NCBI RefSeq assembly: GCF_004345735.1
Contig: NZ_SLXL01000004.1
Span: forward strand, 124,001-188,000
DNA from: Rhodovulum adriaticum
GTDB lineage: Bacteria > Pseudomonadota > Alphaproteobacteria > Rhodobacterales > Rhodobacteraceae
DNA length: 64,000 bases
Direction: 5' to 3'
Made by a program: the position numbers and the translations under genes. Below are positions 43,186 to 52,218 of the stretch, piece after piece. Numbering within the stretch: the stretch's first letter is position 1; the number at the start of each line of letters is the position of its first letter. The notes below the pieces were generated by a model, which worked only from the letters and a program-made list of their open reading frames with translations, was not told the DNA's origin and made no database searches.

Positions 43186-43188
43186 GGG

Positions 43189-44400
43189 TCAGGTGGGCCG
43201 TGTCACGGTGAACTGGGTCACGTCGCAGTTTCCGCTGTGGAAGGTGGCGGCGCAAGAGGTCAGGTACATGTTCCACATGCGCCGGAACCGCGCATCGAAC
43301 CCCAGGGCGGCGATGTCGTCCCATTTCGCGTTGAAGGTATCGTGCCAGCGGCGCAGCGTCTGGCTGTAGCTTTCGCCAAACTCGATAGAGCGGGTCACCT
43401 CTAGCCCGGCGTAGCGGGCCTGGTCGCGCAGCACCGTGGGGCTGGGCAGCATGCCGCCGGGGAAGATGTACTTCTGAATGAAATCGACGCCCTTGCGGTA
43501 AATTTCAAAGCGGCGCTCTTGCACGGTGATGATCTGCAGCGTGGCATGGGCGCCCGGGTTCAGGCATTCGGCCAGCTTGCCAAAATAGATGGGCCAGTAT
43601 TTCTCGCCCACCGCCTCGAACATCTCGATGGAGGCGATGCCGTCGTAGCGGCCGCGCTCATCCCGGTAATCCTGCAGCTTGATTTCCACCCGGTCCGACA
43701 GCCCGGCGCGGGCGATGCGGTCCACCGCGTAATCATGCTGTTCGCGGCTGATCGTCAGGCCCGTCACCTTCAGCCCGCGCTGGCCGGCGGCATATTCGGC
43801 AAAGCCGCCCCAGCCACAACCGATTTCCAGGACGTGATCGCCGGGCTTTACGCCCATTTCATCGACCATCGAGGCGTATTTCTGTTCCTGCGCCTTTTCC
43901 AGCGATTCCTGCCCGGTGCGGAACAGCGCCGAGGAATAGGTCATGCTGTCATCCAGCCACAGGCCGTAGAAATCGTTGCCCAGGTCGTAATGGGCGGCGA
44001 TGTTCTTTTTCGCCTGCCGCTTGGTGTTGCGCTGCAACCAGAAGCGCAGCTTTTCGTAGGCACGCACCAGCCCCTGTCCGGGGAAACCGTCGTAGATTTC
44101 GTCATTGTCGGCATGAACCAGATCCATGAAGGCCATCAGGTCCGGGGTCGACCATGCCCCGTCCAGATAGGCCTCGCAGAACCCCAGGTCGCCCTCGCGG
44201 ATCAGGCGGGCGAACACCTCTGCGTCGTGGATGTCCAGTTCCGCCACGGGGCCGGGGCCCTGCCCCTCGGCGCGAAAGCGCCGGCCATCGGGCAGAACGA
44301 AATCCAGCCGCCCGTGGCCCATTCCATTGGCCACGTCGAATACCTGCGCGAAATAGCGCGGCAGGTCCGCCTGCCCCTTGGTCGTTGTCAGGATTGTCAT
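43189..44400 (-). CDS. Cyclopropane-fatty-acid synthase-like methyltransferase
   Basis: This 403-residue SAM-dependent methyltransferase of the CfaS family modifies unsaturated membrane lipids. The SAM-binding motif VLEIGCGWGGFAEYA is clear, and AHYDLGNDFYGLWLD and FIQKYIFPGGMLPS are family markers. The order phrA then cfa matches Rhodobacter, where both belong to the singlet-oxygen response controlled by RpoE. GAGGGAGCGGGG precedes the ATG. Confidence 0.93.
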   Translation of the reverse strand: MTILTTTKGQADLPRYFAQVFDVANGMGHGRLDFVLPDGRRFRAEGQGPGPVAELDIHDAEVFARLIREGDLGFCEAYLDGAWSTPDLMAFMDLVHADNDEIYDGFPGQGLVRAYEKLRFWLQRNTKRQAKKNIAAHYDLGNDFYGLWLDDSMTYSSALFRTGQESLEKAQEQKYASMVDEMGVKPGDHVLEIGCGWGGFAEYAAGQRGLKVTGLTISREQHDYAVDRIARAGLSDRVEIKLQDYRDERGRYDGIASIEMFEAVGEKYWPIYFGKLAECLNPGAHATLQIITVQERRFEIYRKGVDFIQKYIFPGGMLPSPTVLRDQARYAGLEVTRSIEFGESYSQTLRRWHDTFNAKWDDIAALGFDARFRRMWNMYLTSCAATFHSGNCDVTQFTVTRPT

Positions 44401-44459
44401 CCCCGCTCCCTCGTTTTCCCGTTTATTCTTGCCAAAGCCGGTGGTTCCGGCAATCCCTG

Positions 44460-45881
44460 TCAGAATGTCCGTGCCTCATAGGCTGCCAGCGCGCGCTTGC
44501 GCCCCTCTTCTGCCGTGACGATGGGCGCCGGATAGGCCGCCTTTGGCGACATGTCCCAGGACCGCGGCACCGCGTCGAAATAGGACAGCGCGGTTTCCGA
44601 AGGATGGCGCCGCGCTTCAGCGATCCAGGCATCGACATAGTGCCGTTTCGGATCGAACTTCGTCAGTTGCGTGACCGGGTTGAACACCCGGAAATAGGGC
44701 GTGGCATCCGGCCCCGACCCCGCCGACCACTGCCACCCCATCGCATTGGCCGCCGGATCCCAGTCGATCAGCGTGTCGGCGAACCAGTCCAGCCCGATCC
44801 GCCAATGGGTCATCAGGTGCTTGGTCAGGTAGGAGGCCACGATCATGCGGCCCCGGTTGTGCATGGTGCCGGTGACGTAAAGCTCTCGCATGGCGGCATC
44901 GACGAACTCGATCCCCGTGCGGCCCCGTTTCCAGGCGACAACCTCGGGCGCGCTGTCGTCGGTGTTCCAGGGAAAACTGTCCCACTCTTGCCGCCAGTTG
45001 CCGGTCACGATGTGCGGGGTGTGCCAGACCAGATGATAGGCGAATTCGCGCCAGACAAGTTCCTTCAGAAACGTTTCGGCCCCCGGCTTGCCCTCTTCCA
45101 TCGCGCGGCGGCCCGCATGCCAGCAACTGCGCGGCGAAATCTCGCCATAGGTCAGGTTTTCCGACAGGCGCGAGGTGCCATCGGCAGAGGGAACATCGCG
45201 GGCCTGCGCGTAATCGGCGATCTTTTCGGCGACAAAGCCGCCCAGCCGCCCCCTTGCCGCATCTTCGCCCACGCAGACATGGCGCGCGACAACCGCGGCA
45301 CCCCGGTTCATCGCCGCGCCCATGCGCCAGTCTGACAGCCCCTCGCTCGCCGGCCAGGTTTCAGGGGCGGAAATGCGGGCCGGGGCGGGGGTGGGGTCTG
45401 GCACCTCGCGCCCGCACACCGTTTTCCAGAAAGGCGTGTAGACTTTGTAGAAACCGCCCTGCCCTGTCTCGACGCTCCACGGCTCGAACAACAGGTGACC
45501 GGGCACCGATCGCGCGTCGATCCCGTCGCCTTTCAGCGCCGCCTTGACCGCCTTGTCACGCGCAACGCTGTCGGGGTCGTAGGCGCGCGTCCAGATCACC
45601 GCCCCCGCGCCTGTTTCGGCAACCAGCGCGCGCAGCACGCTCAGCCCGTCGCCCCGGCGCAGGATCAGCCGCGAGCCGGAGCGCGCCAATGCCTGACCGA
45701 ACGCCTCGATCCCCAGCCCCAGCCGCCATTTCGGGGCAGCGCCCAGCCCCTCGACCAGATCGTCATGGATGCAGACCGGGATCACGGGCCGCCCCGACGC
45801 GCAGGCGGCGTTCAGCGCGGGGTTGTCCGACAAGCGCAGGTCGCGCCGGACCCACCACAGGATCGGGGAATGATCTGTCAT
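44460..45881 (-). CDS. phrA: DNA photolyase
   Basis: This 473-residue photolyase/cryptochrome-family protein uses light to repair cyclobutane pyrimidine dimers. The N-terminal antenna domain begins ILWWVRRDLRLSDNPAL. The FAD domain includes SRLSENLTYGEISPR, TGIEFVDAAMRELYVTGTMHNRGRM and ANAMGWQWSAGSGPD, and these carry the Trp electron-transfer region. It is followed by cfa after 59 bases. Confidence 0.94.
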   Translation of the reverse strand: MTDHSPILWWVRRDLRLSDNPALNAACASGRPVIPVCIHDDLVEGLGAAPKWRLGLGIEAFGQALARSGSRLILRRGDGLSVLRALVAETGAGAVIWTRAYDPDSVARDKAVKAALKGDGIDARSVPGHLLFEPWSVETGQGGFYKVYTPFWKTVCGREVPDPTPAPARISAPETWPASEGLSDWRMGAAMNRGAAVVARHVCVGEDAARGRLGGFVAEKIADYAQARDVPSADGTSRLSENLTYGEISPRSCWHAGRRAMEEGKPGAETFLKELVWREFAYHLVWHTPHIVTGNWRQEWDSFPWNTDDSAPEVVAWKRGRTGIEFVDAAMRELYVTGTMHNRGRMIVASYLTKHLMTHWRIGLDWFADTLIDWDPAANAMGWQWSAGSGPDATPYFRVFNPVTQLTKFDPKRHYVDAWIAEARRHPSETALSYFDAVPRSWDMSPKAAYPAPIVTAEEGRKRALAAYEARTF

Positions 45882-45915
45882 CGCATCCTACAAAGAGGCC
45901 CGAAACCGGGCGGGT

Positions 45916-47145
45916 TCAGAGTTCGGTATCTAGCGCGCCGATCAGGCGGTCAACCTCGCCCGGCAGGGTGTAGTGCAAGAGGCTGAGCCGCAAGACGCCC
46001 AGGCCCGGATCCACCCCCATGGCGGACAGCAGTCGCGGCGCGTAGAAATCCCCGCCCCCCGCCAGAATGCCATGGTGCGCCAGCCGTTCGGCGGCGGCAA
46101 CGCCGGGTTCATCCAGCGCGATGGACACGGTGGGCAACCGTCCCCGCCCGGGCCGATCCGGCCCCAACAGACGCAAATCGGGGCGAGTGCGCAGGTAATC
46201 CAGCAGCGGGGACACCAGAAGGGTTTCCCGCGCGCGGATCATCTCGGCGACCTTGCCGGCCCGGCCCCGTGCATCGCGCCCGGCCCGGAAATGCTGATCG
46301 TAAAACGCATCCCAGTAATCCGCGATCCCCGCACAGGCGGCGATCTGGGCGTGATCGGGTCCGGCGGGCACCAGCCGCTTTAGCGGATCATCCGCGTTGA
46401 AGCAGTGCCCCTGGTTAGGCAGCCGATGCGCCAGTTCGCGCCGCACCACCATCAGCCCCTGATGCGGGCCAAAGGTCTTGTAGCTGGAAAACAGGTAGAT
46501 ATCGGCCCCGATCCGGCGCAGGTCCGGCAGGCCATGGGGCGCATAGGACACCCCGTCCACGCAGCTCAGCGCGCCTGCACCGCGCACCATCGCGCAGATC
46601 GCGGCGGCATCGTTAACCACGCCCAGGATGTTCGAGGCATGGGGAAAGCAGACCAGCCGCACCCGGCCGTCCAACAGCCGTTCCAGCGCATCGGGGGCTA
46701 GCTGTCCGGTTCCGGGGTCCACCTGCCATTCGCGGATTTCTATCCCGGCGGCTGCCAGCCGGCGCCAGGGGCCTGAATTGGCCTCGTGGTCCTGATCCGT
46801 CACCACGATGGCCGCCCCCGGTGCCAGCCACTCGCGAAAGGCCTGCGCCAGGACATAGGTGTTGGCCGTGGTGGAGGGGCCGAAATGCAGCTCGTCCCGG
46901 CCCACGCCCAGCAGGGCGGACAGACGATTGCGCGCCTCGTCCATCTCGGCCTTGGCCGCTTGCGCGGCGCGATAGGGCGCGCCGGGCTGAACCTTGTGCC
47001 GGTTGTAGAAGCGGTTCAGCCGCCAGACGGTGTAGCGGCAAGGAAGCGAGCCCCCGGCGTTTTCGCAGAAGACGCGGTCGCGCAACTCGGGGGCTCGGAA
47101 GCCGGGGAAATGGTTGCGAACAAAATCCGCATCGAACGCAACCAT
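45916..47145 (-). CDS. Class V aminotransferase, cysteine desulfurase-like
   Basis: This protein of 409 residues belongs to the PLP aminotransferase class V, in the cysteine desulfurase-like subgroup. The PLP lysine is at about residue 223 in SSYKTFGPH, with CVDGVSYAPHG upstream as the aspartate region. I do not see the flexible catalytic cysteine loop of true IscS/SufS enzymes. The start follows GGAGGTTTC. Substrate unknown. Confidence 0.85.
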   Translation of the reverse strand: MVAFDADFVRNHFPGFRAPELRDRVFCENAGGSLPCRYTVWRLNRFYNRHKVQPGAPYRAAQAAKAEMDEARNRLSALLGVGRDELHFGPSTTANTYVLAQAFREWLAPGAAIVVTDQDHEANSGPWRRLAAAGIEIREWQVDPGTGQLAPDALERLLDGRVRLVCFPHASNILGVVNDAAAICAMVRGAGALSCVDGVSYAPHGLPDLRRIGADIYLFSSYKTFGPHQGLMVVRRELAHRLPNQGHCFNADDPLKRLVPAGPDHAQIAACAGIADYWDAFYDQHFRAGRDARGRAGKVAEMIRARETLLVSPLLDYLRTRPDLRLLGPDRPGRGRLPTVSIALDEPGVAAAERLAHHGILAGGGDFYAPRLLSAMGVDPGLGVLRLSLLHYTLPGEVDRLIGALDTEL

Positions 47146-47254
47146 GAAACCTCCGGTCGGGAATGAACAGCGATCATCCAAACCCGTAACCGGGCCGCCG
47201 GGGCGATGCAAAGCCTTGAAATGCAATGCAATCGCGCTAGCGGCCCGGCAGGCG

Positions 47255-48901
47255 TCACAGGCGCCGTTCGCTGATCAGGCCGCGCACGATGGCAAAGCAC
47301 ATCAAGAGCAGGACCAGCGTGAATGGCAACCCGGTAGAGATCACCGCCGCCTGCAACGCGCCCAGTCCGCCGCCGACCAGCAGCACGATGGCCACGGCAC
47401 CCTCAAAGGTGCACCAGAACACCCGCTGGGGCACCGGCGCGTCGATCTTGCCACCGGCCGTGATCGTGTCGATCACCAGCGAGCCGGAGTCGGACGAAGT
47501 CACGAAGAACACGATCACCAGCACGATCCCGATGACCGAGGTGATCGCCGCCAGCGGCAGCCCCTCCAGCATCGCAAACAGCGACATCGGCGGGTTGTAG
47601 CTGTCGATGACCTCGGCCTTAACCGCGCTGGCCGCCGGGTCGCTGAGCACCTGGTCGATCGCGGTCCCGCCAAAGACGGCCATCCACAGCACACAGACCA
47701 GGCTGGGCACCAGCAGCACGGCGATGATGAACTCACGCACCGTCCGGCCGCGGCTGACCCGCGCGATGAACATGCCCACAAAGGGCGACCAGGAAATCCA
47801 CCAGGCCCAGTAGAAGGCCGTCCAGCCCTGCATGTAGCCGGTATCCTCGCGCCCGATGGGGTTGGAGAGCGCGACCAGTTCCGTGCCATAGGTGGTCAGC
47901 CCGGCGACGAAATCGCCCAGGATGGTCAGGGTCGGCCCCGCCAGCAGCACAAAGAGCAGCAGCAGCGCCGCCACGGCCATGTTGATTTCCGACAGCACCT
48001 TGACGCCGCCATCCAGCCCGCGCAGAACCGACACCAGCGCCACCGCCGTGATCGCCGTGATCAGGATGATCTGGACGCTGGTCGACTCGGTCACGCCAAA
48101 GACGTGGTTCAGCCCGGCATTCGCCTGCTGCGCGCCAAAGCCCAGCGAGGTCGCCAGCCCAAAGAGCGTGGCAAACACCGCCAGCGTGTCGATGACATGG
48201 CCCGTCCAGCCCCAGATGCGCTCGCCGAAGATCGGGTAGAAGGCCGAACGGATCGTCAGCGGCAGGCCCTTGTTGTAGGTGAACAACGCCAGCGCCAGGG
48301 CCACCACCGCGTAGATCGCCCAGGGGTGCAGCCCCCAGTGAAAGATCGTGGCCGCCAGCCCCATCTGGCGCGCGGCCTCGATGTTTTCGGGGATCAGCGT
48401 GCCATCCTCGGCGATGGGCGAAGGCACGCCCAGCGGCTCGGATATCGCCATGTGATAGACAGGCTCCAGCACGCCGAAGAACATCAGCCCGATCCCCATG
48501 CCCGCGGCAAACAGCATCGCGAACCAGCCGACATAGCTGTAATCGGGCGTGGCGTCCGCGCCGCCCAGCCGGACGCTGCCCAGCGGCAGCACGATCAGGA
48601 TCAGGCAGAACACCACGAAGATGTTCGCCGCGCCCAGGAAGAACCAGTCGAAGGTCGATGTCAGGAAGGGCCGCAGCCAGCCGAACATGGCCGCGGCCTG
48701 TTCGGGCAGGGCCAGCGCGTAGAACACGAAGGCCATGATCGTCATCCCGGAAATCATAAAGACCGGGTTATGGATGTCGAAGCCGAAGGGGCCAACGCTG
48801 CCTTCGATGTTGTCCTGGCCGATTTCGTAATCGGTGTCGATCAGTTCCACCGGCCCCTCTGGATCGGGGATACCCTGCTGGTTTGTCGTTTCATCGGTCA
48901 T
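47255..48901 (-). CDS. BCCT-family betaine/carnitine/choline-type transporter
   Basis: This 548-residue transporter of twelve helices belongs to the betaine-choline-carnitine family. The signature FYWAWWISWSPFVGMFIARV with SRGRTVREF is intact. Typical substrates are glycine betaine, choline or dimethylsulfoniopropionate. It is followed upstream by a universal stress protein gene and acuI on the same strand, which makes dimethylsulfoniopropionate a plausible substrate. Confidence 0.93.
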   Translation of the reverse strand: MTDETTNQQGIPDPEGPVELIDTDYEIGQDNIEGSVGPFGFDIHNPVFMISGMTIMAFVFYALALPEQAAAMFGWLRPFLTSTFDWFFLGAANIFVVFCLILIVLPLGSVRLGGADATPDYSYVGWFAMLFAAGMGIGLMFFGVLEPVYHMAISEPLGVPSPIAEDGTLIPENIEAARQMGLAATIFHWGLHPWAIYAVVALALALFTYNKGLPLTIRSAFYPIFGERIWGWTGHVIDTLAVFATLFGLATSLGFGAQQANAGLNHVFGVTESTSVQIILITAITAVALVSVLRGLDGGVKVLSEINMAVAALLLLFVLLAGPTLTILGDFVAGLTTYGTELVALSNPIGREDTGYMQGWTAFYWAWWISWSPFVGMFIARVSRGRTVREFIIAVLLVPSLVCVLWMAVFGGTAIDQVLSDPAASAVKAEVIDSYNPPMSLFAMLEGLPLAAITSVIGIVLVIVFFVTSSDSGSLVIDTITAGGKIDAPVPQRVFWCTFEGAVAIVLLVGGGLGALQAAVISTGLPFTLVLLLMCFAIVRGLISERRL

Positions 48902-48957
48902 GTTGCACTCTTCCCTCTGCTTGCGCCGGGGTTGTTGTTTTCGGTGTTGTCACGGGA

Positions 48958-49383
48958 TCAGCCGTCGTCCTCGCGCACGAGAAAGACAGAGCTGTGGCCA
49001 TGCAGCGCAAGCTTGCCGCCATGGGACGGCCACAGGTAATCGCGCAGCGCAGGCATGTGAGAGCCCATCAGCACCAGATCGGCGCCGATCTCTTGCCGGG
49101 CCTCATGCAGGACATGGTCCAGGTCGATCGCGGGATCGTGGCTGATCATCGCCTTCGATCGCGCGTCATGGCCGTATTTCGCCGCCTCGCCGCTTGCGAA
49201 ATCGGCCAGCTTGGCGGTGAATTCCTCGGGGCTATGGGCCACCGGGCCGGGCTGCGGGGTCGTGACCCCGACATAGGTGACGGGCACCCCGTAATGGCGC
49301 GCCAGATCGCCGGTCACCTCCAGCGCCCGCTTCAACCGGTCGAGATGGGCAAGATCGACCGGGGCAAGGATATGGTTGAACAC
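48958..49383 (-). CDS. Universal stress protein (UspA family)
   Basis: This 141-residue UspA-fold protein starts with GTG (MFNHILAPVDL). The ATP-binding pattern G-X2-G-X9-G is represented by LMGSHMPALRDYLWPS and HGHSSVFLV, which fits only loosely. It lies 56 bases upstream of the BCCT transporter start, a pairing seen with TRAP and BCCT transporters in marine bacteria, and may regulate it. Confidence 0.88.
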   Translation of the reverse strand: MFNHILAPVDLAHLDRLKRALEVTGDLARHYGVPVTYVGVTTPQPGPVAHSPEEFTAKLADFASGEAAKYGHDARSKAMISHDPAIDLDHVLHEARQEIGADLVLMGSHMPALRDYLWPSHGGKLALHGHSSVFLVREDDG

Positions 49384-49534
49384 GTCGCACTCCCCTGTTC
49401 TGGCACCCGGACCAAAGGGGCGACCGCAGCCGCCCGGGACCGGGCGCGCGTGGTTGCTCGTGGGGAAATATCTCAGTTTCGCGCGTGTTTCCCCGGCAAC
49501 AGCCTAGCCGGGAACGCGCAGTGGAACAACCGTC

Positions 49535-49569
49535 GCCCCGGCACGGCCCTGTTTGGCCTGTGCCGGGGC
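49535..49569 (-). terminator. GC-rich hairpin downstream of acuI
   Basis: GCCCCGGCAC pairs with GTGCCGGGGC, with a 15-base loop that itself contains GGCC/GGCC. It lies 43 bases after the acuI stop on the minus strand and has no T-run. The rest of the 228-base gap holds no other recognisable feature. Confidence 0.5.
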
Positions 49570-49611
49570 CGAGGGGTAGGCCAGGGGCGCTTGCCCACAC
49601 CCCCTGCCCGG

Positions 49612-50604
49612 TCAGGCGTTGACGTCCACCACGACCCGCCCCTTGACCTGCCCCTTCAGGATGTCCGCACCCAGGCCCGGCAGGTCGGACAGGCGCGCGG
49701 GCTGGACCATCGCCTCCAGCTTGTCCATCGGCAGGTCGCTGGCGATCCGGTCCCACGCGCGGACGCGGTCGGCATAGGGGCGCATCACGCTGTCGATGCC
49801 CAGCAGGTTGACGCCGCGCAGGATGAAGGGGGTGATCAGCGCCCCCTCGATCGCGGCGCCGCCTGCCAGGCCCACCGCCGCAACCGAACTGCCGTATTTC
49901 ATCTGTTTTAGAACACGGCCCAACATCGCCCCGGCCACCGCATCCACGCAGCCCGCCCAGCGTTCGCTTTCCAGGGGCTTGCGGGTCACCTCGGTCAGCT
50001 CTTCGCGCGGGACGATCTCGGTGGCGCCGAGATCACGCAGGTAATCCTCCGTTTCCGGGCGCCCGGTCACCGCGGCAACCTGATAGCCCAGATGCGCCAG
50101 GATCGCGGTGGCGACCGACCCCACACCGCCCGCGGCACCGGTGACCAGCACCGGCCCGTGTCCCGGTTCCAGCCAGTGATCCTCCAGCGCCATCACCGAC
50201 AGCATGGCGGTCAACCCTGCCGTGCCCACGGCCATGGCCTGCCGCGTGCTCAGCCCCTCGGGCAGCGGCACCAGCCAGTCGCCCTTGACGCGGGCCTTTT
50301 GCGAATAGCCGCCCCAGTGGGCCTCTCCCACGCGCCAGCCGGTCAGCACCACGCGATCACCCGGCTTGTAGCGGTCGTCGCGGCTGTCCTGAACCGTGCC
50401 GGCGAAATCGATCCCCGGCACATGCGGATAGGCCCGCACCAGTCCGCCGCCCGGCCCGATGCACAGACCGTCCTTGTAATTCAGCGTGGAATACTCCACC
50501 GCGACCGTGACCTCGGCATCGGGCAGGCGATCCTCGTGCAAATCCTGCACTGCGGCCGCCGTCTTGCCCTCTGCATCCTTCTCCACCACCAGCGCCTTGA
50601 ACAT
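49612..50604 (-). CDS. acuI: AcuI-like acrylyl-CoA reductase
   Basis: This 330-residue medium-chain reductase of the YhdH/AcuI group reduces acryloyl-CoA to propionyl-CoA with NADPH, a detoxifying step in dimethylsulfoniopropionate use. NYKDGLCIGPG, the nucleotide-binding VTGAAGGVGSVA and LLGIDSVM are family segments. The start at 50604 (MFKALVV) follows GGGAGAGAGA. No lyase or demethylase gene is nearby. Confidence 0.88.
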   Translation of the reverse strand: MFKALVVEKDAEGKTAAAVQDLHEDRLPDAEVTVAVEYSTLNYKDGLCIGPGGGLVRAYPHVPGIDFAGTVQDSRDDRYKPGDRVVLTGWRVGEAHWGGYSQKARVKGDWLVPLPEGLSTRQAMAVGTAGLTAMLSVMALEDHWLEPGHGPVLVTGAAGGVGSVATAILAHLGYQVAAVTGRPETEDYLRDLGATEIVPREELTEVTRKPLESERWAGCVDAVAGAMLGRVLKQMKYGSSVAAVGLAGGAAIEGALITPFILRGVNLLGIDSVMRPYADRVRAWDRIASDLPMDKLEAMVQPARLSDLPGLGADILKGQVKGRVVVDVNA

Positions 50605-50689
50605 TCTCTCTCTCCCTGTCGGGGGCCCTTTCCGGCCCGCTCTCCTCCGACCGAGTCTTGGCAGAGACAATCAGCGATGGCGAGTCCCC

Positions 50690-51238
50690 TCAGCCGGGCG
50701 GCCGCCCGGCGGGCAGATCGTCGTCTGCCGCGGCAAAGAACTGGGCCTCGGTCATGACGCGCGACAGGCGGTCCGCCTGGAAATCGATGTGAACGATGCG
50801 CCGGGTGCGGTTGTCATCGCCGACCCGGCGAAACAGGAAGGACCGATCGGTGAAATGGCCCGGCACCATCAGCCAGCGCACCATGCTGGCGGCAAGACCG
50901 CGATAAGGGGCCACCATTTCGACGATCCACAGCCTGTCGCCCCCGTGCCAGTCCTCGGGGCGCAGAACCTCGCCCGTGATCAGGCGCCGCTCGGCCTCGG
51001 GCGTCATCCAGGCCCAGGTGATCATGCCCCTGGGCACATCGTCAAAGCGGAAGATGCGGAACTGACCCAGGGTCAGGGGCGGTTCCAGAAAGGTCCGCAG
51101 GCCCGCCACCGGCAACGCCGCATGGCGGCTGCTGCGGAACGTCAGGAACAGCATGTCGCCATAGGCGCGCAACAGGTTGGGCGACGGCTGTTCGAGCCGG
51201 GGCAGCGGCGTGCCGGTGCTGTCGGTCAGCCCACTCAT
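50690..51238 (-). CDS. HlyC-like toxin-activating acyltransferase
   Basis: This 182-residue protein resembles RTX toxin-activating lysine acyltransferases. The catalytic histidine corresponds to His39 (SSRHAALPV), and DWHGGDRLWIVEMVAP matches the HlyC active-site block. The usual aspartate before the VAP/IAP motif is Glu107 here. The start overlaps the stop of the Hint-domain gene (ATGA), so the two are made together and the Hint protein is a candidate substrate. No RTX toxin is in the window. Confidence 0.75.
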   Translation of the reverse strand: MSGLTDSTGTPLPRLEQPSPNLLRAYGDMLFLTFRSSRHAALPVAGLRTFLEPPLTLGQFRIFRFDDVPRGMITWAWMTPEAERRLITGEVLRPEDWHGGDRLWIVEMVAPYRGLAASMVRWLMVPGHFTDRSFLFRRVGDDNRTRRIVHIDFQADRLSRVMTEAQFFAAADDDLPAGRPPG

Positions 51239-52218
51239 GACGCGCGGTTCAGATCGGCGAAGAAGCTGCAGTCCAGCAACTGCCCTTCCCAGGGTTTCAG
51301 GCTGGGGCGCACCGCGTCGAAGGCGGCCGTTCCCAAGGCCAGTTCAGGGAACAGCCGGATCAGCTCATCACGGGTGGCACAGTCGAATTCCCGCATCGCG
51401 TAGGGGCCGGGGTGGAAACTCTCGGTCGGCGCACCCTCGGTAAAGATCAGCTCATGCCGGTCGAAAAGAAGGTGGAAATACTCGACCTCGCTTGCCGTGG
51501 TCTCCACAAGGATATCGCGGTCGTTGAGCAGGCTCTTGGCCGGCACCAGAACCTCGGGCTCGCCGAACAGCAATTCGGCCCGCCAGTCGCGCAACCAGAC
51601 CCGGTGCTGCGGCGAGACCAGCAGATCGCGCCGGGGCAGACCATCGCCAAGCGTCCCTGCCCCGATGCGGATAGGGCGCAGGTCCGGGGCCTCTTGCAAC
51701 TCGGCCGGGCCAAGGCGGCGCCGTCCGATCCAGCGGATCGGTACGGCGGGGCCGTCCAGGGTGCACACCCGGCCGCCCAACTCCAGGGCCTCGACCGGAA
51801 CGGGGCCCGCCTCGGTCTCGACCAGCGTGCCGCGCGCAACGCAAATAAGGATGTTGATGACAACCTGATCGTCATCGTCATCGTAGCCGTCATAACCGAC
51901 AACGGTGAAGCTGACGGTCTGGTTGCTGCCCGTCGCCAGGACCGCCGCCCGGTCGACCGTAAAGGTGAATTCGCCGGTCTCGGCATCCCAGGACAAGGTG
52001 CCGAAATCCGGCTGGTTCAGCGCGGAAAAGCTGTAGCCGTCCGCAGCCTCGCCCCGGTCGTCGCTGGGATCGTCGTATCGGACAACGTTGAAATCGCCGC
52101 TGACCGTCGTCGCGCCCGGATCGGCCAGGTCGAGCGTGAAGGTCCACGTCCCGACATCCTCGACGCCGCTGCCGACTGCACCAGTGACCTCACTGATGTT
52201 GTAGGTGCTAATACCCAT
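51235..52218 (-). CDS. VCBS-like/Hint-domain protein
   Basis: This 327-residue protein has no signal peptide. Residues 1-125 look like a beta-rich VCBS/cadherin-like domain with an acidic GYDDDDDQVV. A Hint (hedgehog/intein) domain follows from the nucleophile-like Cys126 in CVARGTLVETEAGPVPVEAL, with SPQHRVWL as the histidine block. The Hint domain may cleave the chain at Cys126. It lacks obvious RTX nonapeptides. The acyltransferase gene overlaps its stop. Confidence 0.8.
   Translation of the reverse strand: MGISTYNISEVTGAVGSGVEDVGTWTFTLDLADPGATTVSGDFNVVRYDDPSDDRGEAADGYSFSALNQPDFGTLSWDAETGEFTFTVDRAAVLATGSNQTVSFTVVGYDGYDDDDDQVVINILICVARGTLVETEAGPVPVEALELGGRVCTLDGPAVPIRWIGRRRLGPAELQEAPDLRPIRIGAGTLGDGLPRRDLLVSPQHRVWLRDWRAELLFGEPEVLVPAKSLLNDRDILVETTASEVEYFHLLFDRHELIFTEGAPTESFHPGPYAMREFDCATRDELIRLFPELALGTAAFDAVRPSLKPWEGQLLDCSFFADLNRAS

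Noticed and set aside
45882-45915. RpoE-type promoter upstream of phrA
   Set aside because: TGAACC resembles the TGATCC -35 of Rhodobacter RpoE promoters, but no convincing -10 lies at the right spacing. I do not annotate it, although such control is expected from relatives.
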